Positions 41,996 through 52,521 of a stretch of DNA of 64,000 nt are shown one piece after another; positions within the stretch are counted from its first letter, which is position 1, and each line of letters starts with the position of its first letter. Below the pieces are notes generated by a model. That model ran no database searches and was not told where the DNA came from. It worked only from the letters and a program-made list of their open reading frames with translations. The position numbers and the translations under genes are program-made. Source of the stretch: Bifidobacterium pluvialisilvae (GTDB taxonomy: Bacteria; Actinomycetota; Actinomycetes; Actinomycetales; Bifidobacteriaceae); assembly GCF_019331695.1 (NCBI RefSeq), contig NZ_JAHBBI010000002.1, positions 1 through 64,000 of the forward strand, written 5' to 3'.

Positions 41996-44191
41996 TTACT
42001 GTTTCCAGAAATGATCAAAATGTGCTGAATATCCTACTTGAGCAAAATACCATCGAGCAAAGCGCAAAATATCTTCACATTGATAGCAATTGGGGTCTAC
42101 GTCGATGTCATATAACTCATGGGAGTTTACATCCATCCCCTTTTTGATTTCCCCTGCAATAGCACAGTCCGTAGTGTCTGCATCCTTGGAAATGAGTTCT
42201 TCCAAAGAGGGCACTCCAGCAAAATTCGAAAACGTAGTGATTATCCTACGCAGAGGGTTCCACATGAAACCAGCCTGATTATGCTGATGGGCATAACGCA
42301 ATTCATGCCAAAGAGCTGCATAACCAGTTTTAATATCGTCTGTGTCTTTATTGGCAACTTGTTGGATTTCGGTATGGTTGGCCGCTTTACGAAGTAGGAA
42401 GCAGGCTATTGCCTTATAGTCTGGTTTCCACATGTAGGGCCTGACATTGAGGAAGAAATGCGCATTATGGGTCAGTAAGATAAAAATGTCATCGTCATTT
42501 TTTTGCTTTGGCCCTTTCTTCGTCGCTCCGTAATACTGCTGGATATAGCTGTACATGAGATATTGGGATGCGTCGTCATTGCTATTCATGGGATCATCCA
42601 TGATAACAATCATGGGTTTGTTGACGTTATTGCGTTCGCTGAGTTGTTGCATAAAGTATAGAAACGAGACGAGATTTCTCTCTCCGGTACTGAGCGTGTC
42701 AATAGGACGTGGCTTATCATCGCTGATTATCTGATACTGGCCACGAGCCTCATTATCGTTATGTAGTAAGCGTAGGGTAAACGACGAATTGCCAAGTGAG
42801 CGAAGACTATCGTTGATTCTGTTAGCTGCTATCTCCTCATTTGAGGTATGCCGAATTTGTTCTTCCCGCCTCTGCGTCAATTCCGCTATTTGTGTACGTA
42901 CGCTGTTAACCCGTGCTGTGATTTTTTGCAGCATTTCTTCGTTAATATCGTTCGCGTTTTTCATGGCAACATAATTATTTTCTTCCAACAGTTTCGCGAT
43001 GTGATGGAAGCGTAATCGCTTTCGTGCAGCTTCTTTTTTATCTTTAAGCTCACTACCATACTGTTCGTTGCGGATGCGAATAACGTTGTATTTTTCGTTA
43101 ATCCCGGAGGCATCCCACATGGGCACATCCATGGCGAGTCTTGGTAGTATAGTGAATAAATTGTTTTGTCGTTGCACAAGCTGATCCAAGGCGAGTGCCA
43201 AGTATTGTTGTACGGAGGCCTTGTTCTCCGAAATGCTTTCGCTTAAGGCTTTGATTTCTTCTCGGAAGGGAGGGTAATAGTGTTGTGGATTCAAGTTTGG
43301 TAGGCTGTCTAACCGATTTTGAATTTTTCGCAAAGTATCAATAAGGTCATTGAGGTGCGTCTGAAATTTACGAGCTGTATTGTTGAACAAGGAATCAAGC
43401 TCCCGCCAGCGTTCTTCAGTTAATTCATTGCCGCAAAAAGCGCAATATCGGTCTTTTTCGCGATTATGGATTGTCATTCCTTCTTTGGCAAACATTTGTT
43501 TTTGGGAGTCTTGCCCTATTCCTCTAGGTTGTGCCGCAGCGGTGATTTTTTCGGTGAGAAGCTGGTTTATTTGCTGGGGAAGTGTTTGCATATCGATAGC
43601 TGGATATTCAATTGTTATAGGGCTTGGCATGGGAAGAGCTCTGCATTCATCCTGTGCATTCTTCTTGCTTGTATCGTCTAAACGATGTGCGTTGTTTATT
43701 TCAGCTTGAAAATCACGGGTGTTGTACGTAACTGAGGCAATCTGGGGGTTTGTTTTATTTTTGATAACAGAAGCCGAGGTTTTGTAGAACTTATTTAACT
43801 TTTTACGGGTGTCTTCACATTTGAGACGGGCGGACTCTTGCTCAGTATAGAGGTTATCGCTGTTATCTGCAGGCTCTGAGATGGATTCTCGAAGCTTGTG
43901 CAACTCGTCGTCAATTTTGTTGATTTGTTTCTGAGCCTTCACGTTGGTCGTGCCTAATACGATGGCGTTCAACGGTTTATTTATATCAGTGTTTTCCTCC
44001 GTGAATCCGGCAAAGCAGCGGACATCATATGTTGAAGAGTACTGTTCCTGAACAATTCGAGAAATTGAGGATTTCCCCGTTCCGTTTTTACCGTAAAAGA
44101 AGTTGATTTCCCGGAGAGGCAAAGAACGAGGACTAAAAATCGGATGGGTGCAAGCCGAAAGATCTAATGATATTTTTGTGCCATCAGCCAT
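41996..44191 (-). CDS. AAA_13 family ATPase, RloC/PrrC-like
   Basis: 731 residues, AT-rich. N-terminal ABC-type ATPase with Walker A GKNGTGKS (34-41); long coiled-coil middle (about 85-480) with a CAFC zinc-hook-like pair (Cys250, Cys253); Walker B IVIMDDPMNSND; and HNAHFF as H-loop. The C-terminal part (ALWHELRYAHQHN, NPLRRIITTFSNFAG) is common to AAA_13 proteins of defence islands. PrrC and RloC are tRNA anticodon nucleases with this ATPase layout; the Arg-Glu-His nuclease triad could not be picked out here, so toxicity mechanism is open. AGGAG precedes the ATG. Next to it, across a later IS insertion, is a frameshifted membrane protein gene in the same direction. Confidence 0.78.
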   Translation of the reverse strand: MADGTKISLDLSACTHPIFSPRSLPLREINFFYGKNGTGKSSISRIVQEQYSSTYDVRCFAGFTEENTDINKPLNAIVLGTTNVKAQKQINKIDDELHKLRESISEPADNSDNLYTEQESARLKCEDTRKKLNKFYKTSASVIKNKTNPQIASVTYNTRDFQAEINNAHRLDDTSKKNAQDECRALPMPSPITIEYPAIDMQTLPQQINQLLTEKITAAAQPRGIGQDSQKQMFAKEGMTIHNREKDRYCAFCGNELTEERWRELDSLFNNTARKFQTHLNDLIDTLRKIQNRLDSLPNLNPQHYYPPFREEIKALSESISENKASVQQYLALALDQLVQRQNNLFTILPRLAMDVPMWDASGINEKYNVIRIRNEQYGSELKDKKEAARKRLRFHHIAKLLEENNYVAMKNANDINEEMLQKITARVNSVRTQIAELTQRREEQIRHTSNEEIAANRINDSLRSLGNSSFTLRLLHNDNEARGQYQIISDDKPRPIDTLSTGERNLVSFLYFMQQLSERNNVNKPMIVIMDDPMNSNDDASQYLMYSYIQQYYGATKKGPKQKNDDDIFILLTHNAHFFLNVRPYMWKPDYKAIACFLLRKAANHTEIQQVANKDTDDIKTGYAALWHELRYAHQHNQAGFMWNPLRRIITTFSNFAGVPSLEELISKDADTTDCAIAGEIKKGMDVNSHELYDIDVDPNCYQCEDILRFARWYFAQVGYSAHFDHFWKQ

Positions 44192-44347
44192 GATGTAACT
44201 CCTATACTAATCTTGTTTACAGAATAGGACTATAAAGTTAGACTTTCAACGTCTGTTAACAGATTGATGATTTATCCTTTATTTATCTGTAGCTGTTACT
44301 GCGTATCGCCACATGAAGATTGGTCTCTATCCGTCTCTTCTTTGAAG

Positions 44348-45066
44348 TGGCCTGATTTTTGTTCCGTCTCTGCTATGAAACGGCTTGTGCCATCTGCTTT
44401 TGATAATACTCGTTCTCCACGTCTTGTGGTGTCCCCTAGCCTAGGGAGGCGTGCAGGTGTTTCGTGTTGTACCACGAGACCCACCGCATCGTCGCGTACT
44501 CCAGCTCGGCCATGCTCCGGTAGGGCTTGTTGGCCCAGATCAGCTCGCGCTTGTACGTGTTGTTCGTCCGCGCGGCCAGCGCGCTGTCGTACGAGTCGCC
44601 GACCGTGCCGGTCGAGGGGAGCATGCCCGCGTCCGCGACGTGCGTGGAGTTCGCGAGGCTGATGTACTGGCTGCTGTGGTCCGAGTGATGCACGCACCCG
44701 TCGGCGCCGCCGTCGAGTCTGGCCGCGAAAAAAGCCGACGCCGTCGTCAGGATCTCGTTCGCCCTGCGCAATTCCGCGACCTCGGCGCGCAGACGTTTCA
44801 ACTCGGCGGCCGTCTCCTCCGCGTTGGCCGCGGACCGCTCGGCGGTCGTCCGATCGGCCTTGTTCCTCCAGCGGCGCAACGTTTCCGGGCGATGCCCAGA
44901 CCCTGCGCGACCGAGGCCACGGCCTTCGTCTCCGACGAATGATTCGCACGCGACTCCTCCAGAAGCCTGAGCGCCCTCTCCCGGAACTCCTTCGTATAAC
45001 GGGTCTTTCCAGTCATATTCCTAGTCTCCCATCAATGAGGCGAAACACGGAACAAAAACCAGACCA
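44348..45066 (-). mobile_element. Internally deleted IS3-family element
   Basis: 719 bases bounded by matching ends TGGCCTGATTTTTGTTCCGT (44348-44367) and, read inward from the right, TGGTCTGGTTTTTGTTCCGT (45066-45047), 18 of 20 identical. A full IS3 element would be about 1.2-1.3 kb; the middle of orfB is missing. It sits between the AAA_13 gene and the membrane protein gene. Confidence 0.75.
44436..45016 (-). pseudogene. IS3 transposase remnant (orfA joined to orfB tail)
   Basis: orfA begins MTGKTRYTKEFRERALRLL (45016), shifts frame at a CCC run near 44890, continues as ETLRRWRNKADRTTAER to EILTTASAFFAARLD, and then passes directly into the orfB C-terminus VHHSDHSSQYIS ... WYNTKHLHASLG. 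The orfB N-terminus and first catalytic Asp are deleted. Not functional. Confidence 0.85.
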
Positions 45067-45122
45067 CATCAGTCCGAGACATTACAGTTCATTGCGTGAA
45101 CTTACGTAAAAAGTTATCCGAT

Positions 45123-45895
45123 TCATTGTTTTCTACTTAGTGCTTTCATGCGAGTTTCCGCTAGTAGTGGGTGCAGCTGGTCTTCCCACAACAAAATGTC
45201 AGGATCTGTTTTTGAAACCGCCGTAATAGTGGTCCGTTTCAGTAGAGCATTTAGGCAGACTATCATGTCGATACAATTCTCTAAAAGGACCATCACTGAA
45301 ACATAAATCATGCAAGCCCCGCATACGTATGGAATTGTCACATAATAATATGCGGGCTCATTCCATAACCCAATTCCACCAACGGATATGCATAATTTCA
45401 GTGCAATAGAAAACTTAAAATTAAGTATTGTCACTATCAAGGTGAAGATTGTTCCGGCGGCGGACCATTGCCAGCTTATCAGCTGTAGCCCATACTTGAT
45501 TAATGTTGCTACGCCGAGTGAAACAAAAATGGCATTCGCTATGCCAAAAATAACATAGAAGATATCAGCGATATTATTACCCATCTTCACGATGAAAGAG
45601 AAGGGGGCCCATTCTGTCCAAGGACGGGAGATGTAAACTCTTTTAGATCGATTGGTATTTCCGGGAAGAGAGCTTCGACTAGCATTATCGCTACAATCAC
45701 GATAATAAAATGCAGTTTGAATAATTTCCGATTGTTTGGATGCCGTAAGTGCTTTAGTGTTTTCCATTGCTGGGATATGAATTTGACGCCATTGACCATT
45801 TTCCGGATTTCTGGAGTAGCGTGTGCAAATTCAATTTGAAGTGTTGTCTTTGTCTCGTTGAATAGATGAATCGTCTCTTCAATCCATTTAATCAT
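45123..45895 (-). pseudogene. Membrane protein gene with one frameshift, possible AAA_13 partner
   Basis: Two frames join into one protein of about 255 residues: MIKWIEETIHLFNETKTTL ... VLGQNGPP from 45895, and FSFIVKMGNNIADIFYVIFG onward to 45123. Restoring one C in the C5 run at 45603-45607 rejoins them. A soluble N-terminus of about 65 residues precedes one helix (FIIVIVAIMLVEALF), then four more hydrophobic segments and a cytosolic tail. No family recognised. Low GC, same direction as the AAA_13 ATPase, separated from it only by an IS remnant, so it may have been its membrane effector. The break could be mutation or a homopolymer sequencing error. Confidence 0.6.
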
Positions 45896-45979
45896 GTGTA
45901 GTCATCTCCAATTCATGTGCTAATTGCTGGCGGTCAAATTATCAGCAATGGATAAAGGGCCTTTTTCGTCGTCTATTTG

Positions 45980-47450
45980 CGTGTTTTTCAAGGATGGAGG
46001 TGCGGATGTTTTTTGGACGGCTAGGCTGCCAGTCCAAGGCGTTTGCGGTATTGCACGGGGCTCATTCAGCCCAGTGACTTCTCTTGATACGGGTTTCATT
46101 ATAGTGTGTCAGGTAGGAGGCCAGGCGTTCGTGGAACTCGTCGTATCCTACGCCCGTCCAGTTACGCCCATGGGAACTCGTTCTTAAGCCTGCCGAAGAA
46201 CCCCTCGGCGGCCGCGTTGTCGGGGGAACAGTCCTTCGCGCTCATCGAATGCGTCAGACCGTGCCTCTCGCATATCGCGATCCAACCGGGTCGCCGGTAG
46301 TGCGCGCCGCGGTCCGAATGGACGATTGACCGTTTCCTGTCCCCGAGCGATGCGACGGCATCGAGCAGCATCCGGTTCGCCATGTCCACGTTCGGTGAAC
46401 GCGACAGCGTCCACGAGATGACCATCCCGTCGAAGCAGTCGACCACCGGGCTCAGTCAGCACTTGTACCCGTCCACGGTGAACTGGGTGCCGTCGGTGAC
46501 CCACAGCCGGTTCGGTCTGTCGGCGTGGCAATCCCGGTTCACGAGGTTCGCGGGCGCCTCGCCCACCTCCCCGGCGCAGGAGCTCCACCGCTTCGCACGC
46601 TTCAGATACACGGGTGTGAGGTTCTCTTCGTCCATGATCCGGTGCACTACCTTCTCCGCGTCGAGGCGCAGCATCCGGTGTATAGTCCAGCCCCACACGC
46701 GCCCGCCCTGCTCGAACAAGCGCCAGACGCGTTCCCTGAGGGCGGCGTACCTGTCTCCTGCGGCGATGACGCCGCGCTCGTAGTAGTAGGTGCTGCGTCT
46801 CAGCCCCGTCGCCCGAAGCGCGTAAGCCAGATCGAACTCACTCCTGATTGCGTCGACGGCCCGCGTCCTCTCCCTATTCGTCAACTCGGACGGGTTGAGG
46901 CGCGGGTCATCGGCTTTTAAAACCCTGATCGTCTGCGTTCTCCAACCGCAGGGCTTCCGCCTGACGGCGCAGCGCCTCCGCGTCCGAGCCGTCCGCCGAT
47001 GGGGCATCCGGCTTCTTCATATCGCCCTTGCGTCCCGTGACCATCCCGGCGCCGCCTTCCTCACGATACCTGCGGTCCCACGCGTACACGCTCGACGTCG
47101 TGCCCCCCCATCGTCGCGGCGACCGCCCTCGCGTCGCCACGACGCAACAGCATGCACACGGCCCCTAACTTGGTCTCCAGCGTATATGACGTCCCGTATC
47201 CGACCGGCGTGGGCGGTTGGCACCGCGGCCGTCATACATCCACGCGTCAATCGTGGCGCGCACGGGCATGCCCTCCATCCCAGCTATCGCGCGCACGCTC
47301 AAACCATCCACAAAATGCAGATCAAGGACACGCGACCTCATCTCCTGCGAATACATCACGGACTCCAATCCGGACGCCCAAGCGTCCAACCTTTCGTCCG
47401 CACCCCCAAAAGAAACGCTGAAATGGCCTACCCTAACTTGACAAAACACA
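45980..47450 (-). mobile_element. Decayed IS3-family element
   Basis: About 1.47 kb. Rough terminal similarity: left GTGTTTTTCAAGGATGGAGG (from 45981) and right, read inward, TGTGTTTTGTCAAGTTAGGG (47450-47431). It contains orfA and orfB with several lesions and lies directly against a cut IS481 gene, so it probably inserted into that element. Confidence 0.65.
46021..47356 (-). pseudogene. IS3 transposase orfA/orfB, multiply disrupted
   Basis: orfA from about 47356 (MYSQEMRSRVLDLHFVDGLS) shifts frame near 47150 and continues to a Leu-rich region AEALRLENADDQGFKS. orfB follows: RVLKADDPRLNPSELTNRER, TYYYERGVIAAG, RLWVTDGTQFTVDGYKC, then a TGA stop (46456-46458), then VVDCFDGMVISW, SDRGAHYR and DNAAAEGFFGRLKNEF, a complete D-D-E set. 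Further frameshifts near 46165 and 46085 precede the natural end MSPVQYRKRLGLAA at 46021. Non-functional. Confidence 0.82.
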
Positions 47451-47822
47451 CATGTCCCGGCCGCCGGCGGCCGGCCAGTGGGTGAAGTCCGACTGCCACG
47501 TCTCGTTCGGCAGGGCGGCCTCGAACCCCGCGTGCGAGGACTTCGGCCGCTTGCGGGGCTCCGGCCGAACCAACCCCTTCAGGTCGGTCCTATTCACGAT
47601 CCGTTGGGCGCGCCGGGAACGCGGCAGCAGGCCCGCCTCGCTGTCCCTCTCGTACTCGTGTGTCCACTGGCGGCTCACTTCGTGGCGGCGGGCCGCTTCC
47701 GACACCGGCATGCCCGAGAGGATCGACTTGATGATGGCTCTGTTGCGCAGGAACTCGCTGCGGACGCGGGTGCTGTCGGCGCCGCCGGAAGGAACCGGCT
47801 CCTGATGTAATTGTGTGTCCAT
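47451..47822 (-). pseudogene. IS481-type transposase N-terminal fragment
   Basis: Helix-turn-helix N-terminus (IIKSILSGMPVSEAARRHEVSRQW) and start of the catalytic domain (ALPNETWQSDFTHW) are preserved, then the frame runs into the end of the adjacent IS3-type element at 47450 and stops. The remaining two-thirds of the transposase is absent from the window. Confidence 0.75.
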
Positions 47823-47918
47823 ACACTGGTTAACAGCCAGTGACCCGTAAACCCTGCCTTAGAACATGTGCCAACTATCCCCGCTGAGATTAGACGGGAG
47901 GAAGTTGCATAACGGAGG

Positions 47919-49358
47919 TCAGTTTCGCTTTAGCAACTCTTTTGGTACGCTTACAACCTTCGTTGCCACCATAATCCCAATATATACGGCATACACCGCT
48001 GCATACAATCCGGCGAGCGCGAACAGATTCGTGGTGTGCAGAACGGTGGAGAACAGGATACGAACGATTACCCACAATGCAATGGCGCCGATCACGGCGA
48101 TGCTCACCTTGCCGGTGATGAGATTCCCGGTTTTGCGGACGACTGCGCAATATGAGGCAATCATCGTCAGCAGTGTGGCGCACATGCTCGCGGCAGCGAT
48201 CCATGTGATTCCGCCGAGTTTTCCGGCGACGATGAACAACGGAATCACCACGACGAGCGAGACGACGGACAGCACGTCGGAGAACCGGTTGGATGCGAAG
48301 TTCGTGTGGACCATGTTGAGCAACACGGTCATACCCATGAAGAAGCTTGACAGGGACAAGAAGCTCAATGCGGGTGCGGCCACAGCGAAGTCCGTGTGGT
48401 AGAAGGAAACAAGCAGATTTTCGCTACTTGCGGAGATGACCACCGGAATCGGCAATATGAACACCGCAATAAGCAGTAGGAATTCCTTGACCCGTTTGAT
48501 GGCGGTATCGGTATCATGCTCGCCGATCGCTTTGGCGACAACGGGCAGAATGATGGTGAAGAACGCGGTCATCAAATAGTACGACAGCTTGCCGAAATTC
48601 ACGGCACCTGTATAGTAGCCGGTCATCGAGGCCGGCTCGACCACGGATTTGACGACGAGCGTATCCATGCTGAGTACGAGCGACACCACGATGAAGAATA
48701 CGGAGAAACTCAACGTGTTATGAGCGACCGTGCCAAAACGGATTTTCTCACCGCCTGTCGAATGGAGTTCGCCGCGATGGCGAATCAGAGACAGACAGCC
48801 AAGCACGATGCAGAACAGCAGAGCCAGAAGGTATCCGATTTCCACGCCGGCAACGGGATCGTTCCTGAACACGAAGATGATCAGCGGAATCACCGATAGT
48901 TTTGCGACGGGATATATGGTGCTGATAAGTGCGCTGGTGCTGAATCGTTGAATGCCTTCGTTGATGCCGAGGAGAAGGACATACATGCCGTTGGCAGGTA
49001 CGAGGAACGCCGCAATACGGAAGTAGAAGTCCAGCGAAGAATCGTTGAGCACGATCCCAAACAATGGAGCACCGAAGAAATTGATTGCGAAGAACACGAG
49101 CACCAGCAGCAGCTGGAACATGATGCTCTTGCGGATTACGTCGCCGATGTCGAATCGCCGCATCGAAATTTCCTTCGACAACGATTGCCTTGCGCCATTG
49201 GACAGGAACAGATATTCGAAATCCAGCACGGTCATGATTGTTCCGACTATGCCGTAGCTCGCTGCAGGCATAGTATTCCCGAGGAAATAGTGAATCACAT
49301 ATCCGGCAACGAAAAACACGATGTTGCTGATGAGATTCAGTACAAGACCTTTTCGCAT
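47919..49358 (-). CDS. Polysaccharide flippase (Wzx/MATE-like oligosaccharide flippase)
   Basis: Inner-membrane protein with about twelve to fourteen helices, 479 residues, polysaccharide_synt/MVF family. Characteristic segments: GTIMTVLDFEYLFLSNGARQSLSKEIS near residue 40 and VEPASMTGYYTGAVNFGKLSYY near 240. It would flip lipid-linked repeat units for polymerisation. It lies at the left of the polysaccharide assembly block, in the same direction as two glycosyltransferases. Both a flippase and an ABC exporter are present in this window, implying two glycan pathways. Confidence 0.85.
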   Translation of the reverse strand: MRKGLVLNLISNIVFFVAGYVIHYFLGNTMPAASYGIVGTIMTVLDFEYLFLSNGARQSLSKEISMRRFDIGDVIRKSIMFQLLLVLVFFAINFFGAPLFGIVLNDSSLDFYFRIAAFLVPANGMYVLLLGINEGIQRFSTSALISTIYPVAKLSVIPLIIFVFRNDPVAGVEIGYLLALLFCIVLGCLSLIRHRGELHSTGGEKIRFGTVAHNTLSFSVFFIVVSLVLSMDTLVVKSVVEPASMTGYYTGAVNFGKLSYYLMTAFFTIILPVVAKAIGEHDTDTAIKRVKEFLLLIAVFILPIPVVISASSENLLVSFYHTDFAVAAPALSFLSLSSFFMGMTVLLNMVHTNFASNRFSDVLSVVSLVVVIPLFIVAGKLGGITWIAAASMCATLLTMIASYCAVVRKTGNLITGKVSIAVIGAIALWVIVRILFSTVLHTTNLFALAGLYAAVYAVYIGIMVATKVVSVPKELLKRN

Positions 49359-49496
49359 GTCTTCACCTTCATGGCTCAGGTTGTTTCAGCTCTTGATGTT
49401 GCGCTATGCAGAGGAAATAAGCTATTCATAAAATCTGGCGGTCTTTCTGAAATTGTGACAGAAAAGGCCGCCACGTTGCTTCCATTAGCGTATCCA

Positions 49497-50414
49497 TCAA
49501 TTATGGATGAGCTTAATCAGCTTCTCTTCCAAGTTATATCGCTTCAGTAACTCACCAAGTATTTTACTGTTGAGCCCTCTGCCTACGTTGTCATAAACTA
49601 AAGCAGTTTTTTGTGAGCCAGCAATTTCGTAGCAGGGGAAGGACTCTTGCGTTAAAACAGTGGGAATGCCGTTCTTTATCTCCATGACTTTTAACCACAG
49701 ATCATCTGCTTTAATTGCTAGGTCACGGATATTTTTGGTGTCGAATGTTTCTTTTGGTAGTAAGTGGGGAGGGTAAAGAACGCCTCCCACGCCTGTTGCA
49801 AGATATTGGTATCCAGCTACAGGACGATTATCTACGATATCTTTTTCCCATTGGTTATACGGCAGAATGTGTTGATTCTCAATCGTGATTCGGTGTCCTC
49901 GTGTTGCATGAACCGCGTTTGGCTGAAGTTTGTAACTCTTATAGAGATTTTCGATAAGAGTGTGTGGATAGATGACGTCGTCATCTACAGTAACGACAAT
50001 GTCATCGGGAAAATCCTGCATGGCATAAAAATATTTTTTATGCGCCAACAAGTCTTCGCCGCACCAGCGGATTTCAAGCCCGCGTTTTCTTAAGGGTTCA
50101 TATTCATCCGGCAAATGTTTGCCGGGGAATTGGGATTCTGCCAGATAAAGTACGAGTTTATCCGGTTTGACCGTTTGCTTGAGCATGCAGTCGGCAACCA
50201 GATAGGCGCTATCAATACGTGCTGGGTAAGTGGTGAAGGACACGATAATTCGATTGGGCCTATGTCCTTCGTATAGTCCAGATTCTTCTGGCTGCTTCAG
50301 AAAATCGCGTTGTGCTGCTGCGTTGGCTTTTTTAGCAGCGGCGAGCATTTTATGATTCTTCAGATTTCGTCCAAAACGGAAAACAGAATCAGGAATAATC
50401 TCAGTGATGTTCAT
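49497..50414 (-). CDS. Putative glycosyltransferase
   Basis: 305 residues, no membrane helix. The segment IIVSFTTYPARIDSAYLVADCMLKQT with later VTVDDDVIYPHTLIENLY (a D-D-D metal motif) is typical of a bacterial GT-A-fold family annotated as hypothetical glycosyltransferases of capsular loci. AAGGA lies nine bases ahead of the ATG. It ends before the flippase and begins ten bases after the next glycosyltransferase gene, so the three are probably co-transcribed. Acceptor and donor unknown. Confidence 0.78.
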   Translation of the reverse strand: MNITEIIPDSVFRFGRNLKNHKMLAAAKKANAAAQRDFLKQPEESGLYEGHRPNRIIVSFTTYPARIDSAYLVADCMLKQTVKPDKLVLYLAESQFPGKHLPDEYEPLRKRGLEIRWCGEDLLAHKKYFYAMQDFPDDIVVTVDDDVIYPHTLIENLYKSYKLQPNAVHATRGHRITIENQHILPYNQWEKDIVDNRPVAGYQYLATGVGGVLYPPHLLPKETFDTKNIRDLAIKADDLWLKVMEIKNGIPTVLTQESFPCYEIAGSQKTALVYDNVGRGLNSKILGELLKRYNLEEKLIKLIHN

Positions 50415-50424
50415 GTATTAATCC

Positions 50425-51468
50425 TTATTCGTGCTCGCCGGACAGGGCAGTGCTGTTACCGGGCAGACCGGTGGGGTCGCCGGTGTAGCCGCCGAACTCG
50501 TCCTGCTGGGCCCAGATCTTCTGATAGGGGAGCGAGTACTGGATTTCTTTGGTGCGCTCCAACTCGTCCTCGACCAGACGGCGTTGGATGCGCTGTACCT
50601 CGGAGATGATCTGCAGCGCGAAGCACAGGGCGCCGAGCATGAGCAGCGCCACGCCAAGCATCAGCGACTGCAGATGTCCCTCGGTCATGCCCATCGCCGC
50701 CAGTACGAGGAATCGGACGATCGGAATCAGACCGGCGATGGCGAAGATGATGCCCGCCCACTTGAAGATGACGTTCGACTTGAACATCAGGAAGCTGCGG
50801 ATGATGGCACCGCCCGACTTCGCCATGTGTTCGAAGATATTGCTGAACAGTCGCGACTCGCGCGTCTTCGGGTTCGTGGTGATGGCGTACGACGTGATGG
50901 CGATGCGCTTGTTGCCCGCCTGGATGATCGTCTCCATGCAGTAGCTGAACTCGGTGACGATGTTCAGCTTGATGAGCGCCGACTTCGAGTATGCGCGGAA
51001 GCCGCTGGCGGCGTCCGGGATGTGCGTGCCCGCGGCCTTGTTCACCACCCAGGAGCCGAAATGCTGCATACGCTTCTTGAACCAGCTGAACTCCTTGATC
51101 TTGCCGGTCTGGCGGTCACCGACCACGATATCCGCCTCATGACGTACGACCGGCTGCACCAGGTCGGCGATCGACGCGCTCGGATACTGGTTGTCGCCGT
51201 CCGTGTTCACCACGATGTCGGCGCCGTGCTTCAACGCATAGTCCACGCCGTCGCGGAACGCGCGGGCCAGGCCCATCGGCTTCGCATGATGCACCACATG
51301 CTGCACACCGAGACTGCGTGCCACCTCGACGGTCTTGTCGGTGCAGCCGTCGTCGATGATCAGCAGCTGGATGTCATCGATGCCGGGAATCTCCTTCGGC
51401 ATGTCCTTCAACACGAGAGGAAGGGTCTTTTCCTCGTTCAAGCATGGAATTTGTATGAAGAGACGCAT
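50425..51468 (-). CDS. GT2 family glycosyltransferase (polyprenyl-phosphate sugar synthase-like)
   Basis: 347 residues: an N-terminal GT-A domain (FIQIPCLNEEKTLPLVLKDMP, LLIIDDGCTDKT, VVNTDGDNQYP with the DxD metal site) followed by two hydrophobic helices (about 230-255 and 265-290) and a cytosolic tail. This matches DPM1/GtrB-type enzymes that load a sugar on undecaprenyl or dolichyl phosphate. GGGAG precedes the ATG. First gene of a minus-strand group, divergent from rfbA by 99 bases. Could supply lipid-linked sugar to a GT-C enzyme such as the DUF2142 protein. Confidence 0.85.
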   Translation of the reverse strand: MRLFIQIPCLNEEKTLPLVLKDMPKEIPGIDDIQLLIIDDGCTDKTVEVARSLGVQHVVHHAKPMGLARAFRDGVDYALKHGADIVVNTDGDNQYPSASIADLVQPVVRHEADIVVGDRQTGKIKEFSWFKKRMQHFGSWVVNKAAGTHIPDAASGFRAYSKSALIKLNIVTEFSYCMETIIQAGNKRIAITSYAITTNPKTRESRLFSNIFEHMAKSGGAIIRSFLMFKSNVIFKWAGIIFAIAGLIPIVRFLVLAAMGMTEGHLQSLMLGVALLMLGALCFALQIISEVQRIQRRLVEDELERTKEIQYSLPYQKIWAQQDEFGGYTGDPTGLPGNSTALSGEHE

Positions 51469-51567
51469 CGTCTAGCCGCTCCCTATATAGGCTGGTCAGT
51501 AGGATAAAGTTCGGTAACTAAGGATATCGTAATAGATACCGCATACGGCAAGCGAAAGAGGATACGT

Positions 51568-52476
51568 ATGAAAGGCATTATTCTTGCAGGCGGTTCGGGT
51601 ACGAGGCTGTACCCCCTGACCACGGTCACGTCGAAGCAGCTGCTTCCCGTCTACGACAAGCCGATGGTCTACTACCCGCTGTCGGTGCTGATGATGGCCG
51701 GAATTCGCGACATCCTCATCATCTCCACCCCCAAGGATCTGCCGAACTTCGAACGACTGCTCGGCGACGGCTCGCACTACGGCGTGAACCTCAGTTACAA
51801 GGTGCAGCCGTCCCCCGACGGCCTCGCCCAGGCGTTCATCCTCGGTGAGGAGTTCATCGGCGGCGAACCGTGCGCGCTCGTGCTCGGCGACAACATCTTC
51901 TATGGCAACGGCCTCGGCCGCACGCTGCGCGGCGCCGTCAAGGCCGCGGAGAACGGCGAGGGTTCCACCGTGTTCGGCTACTACGTGGACGATCCCGAAC
52001 GCTACGGCGTCGTCGAGTTCGACGAGAACAAGAAGGCCATCTCCATCGAGGAGAAGCCGGCCCACCCCGCCTCCAACTATGCCGTCACCGGACTGTACTT
52101 CTACGACGAGCGCGTGACCGAATTCGCCAAGAAGGTCAAGCCGTCGGCCCGCGGCGAGCTGGAGATCACCGACCTCAACAAGATGTACCTTGAGGACGGC
52201 ACCCTCAACGTCCGCACGCTCGGCCGCGGCTACGCATGGCTCGACACCGGCACCATGGACTCGCTGTACGAGGCCGGCGAATTCGTGCGCACCATCCAGC
52301 GTGCGCAGGGACTGCCGATCGCCGTCGTGGAGGAGATCGCCTACCAGAACGGATGGATCACCGAGGAGACCCTCATGGAATCCGCCACCAAGTACGGCAA
52401 GAGCCCCTACGGCAAGCATCTCAAGGACGTTGCCGAAGGCCGCATCGTCGTCAAGAAGACCGAATACGAAGACTGA
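51568..52476 (+). CDS. rfbA: Glucose-1-phosphate thymidylyltransferase
   Basis: First enzyme of dTDP-L-rhamnose synthesis, making dTDP-glucose; cytoplasmic, 302 residues, usual length. [26 protein letters not shown] signature at 8 onward, [30 protein letters not shown] and [18 protein letters not shown] precedes the ATG. It is separated from rfbB and rfbCD by the defence and IS island, and leads the plus-strand block containing the RgpF-like fusion and the ABC exporter. Confidence 0.95.
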   Translation: MKGIILAGGSGTRLYPLTTVTSKQLLPVYDKPMVYYPLSVLMMAGIRDILIISTPKDLPNFERLLGDGSHYGVNLSYKVQPSPDGLAQAFILGEEFIGGEPCALVLGDNIFYGNGLGRTLRGAVKAAENGEGSTVFGYYVDDPERYGVVEFDENKKAISIEEKPAHPASNYAVTGLYFYDERVTEFAKKVKPSARGELEITDLNKMYLEDGTLNVRTLGRGYAWLDTGTMDSLYEAGEFVRTIQRAQGLPIAVVEEIAYQNGWITEETLMESATKYGKSPYGKHLKDVAEGRIVVKKTEYED

Positions 52477-52521
52477 TTTCGTTCACCAATAGTGCCAAGT
52501 AGAGCGGAAAATACGGGAACC

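Noticed and set aside
41996-44191. Definite PrrC/RloC anticodon nuclease
   Set aside because: ATPase part fits, but the Arg-Glu-His nuclease triad could not be identified, so only RloC/PrrC-like is claimed.
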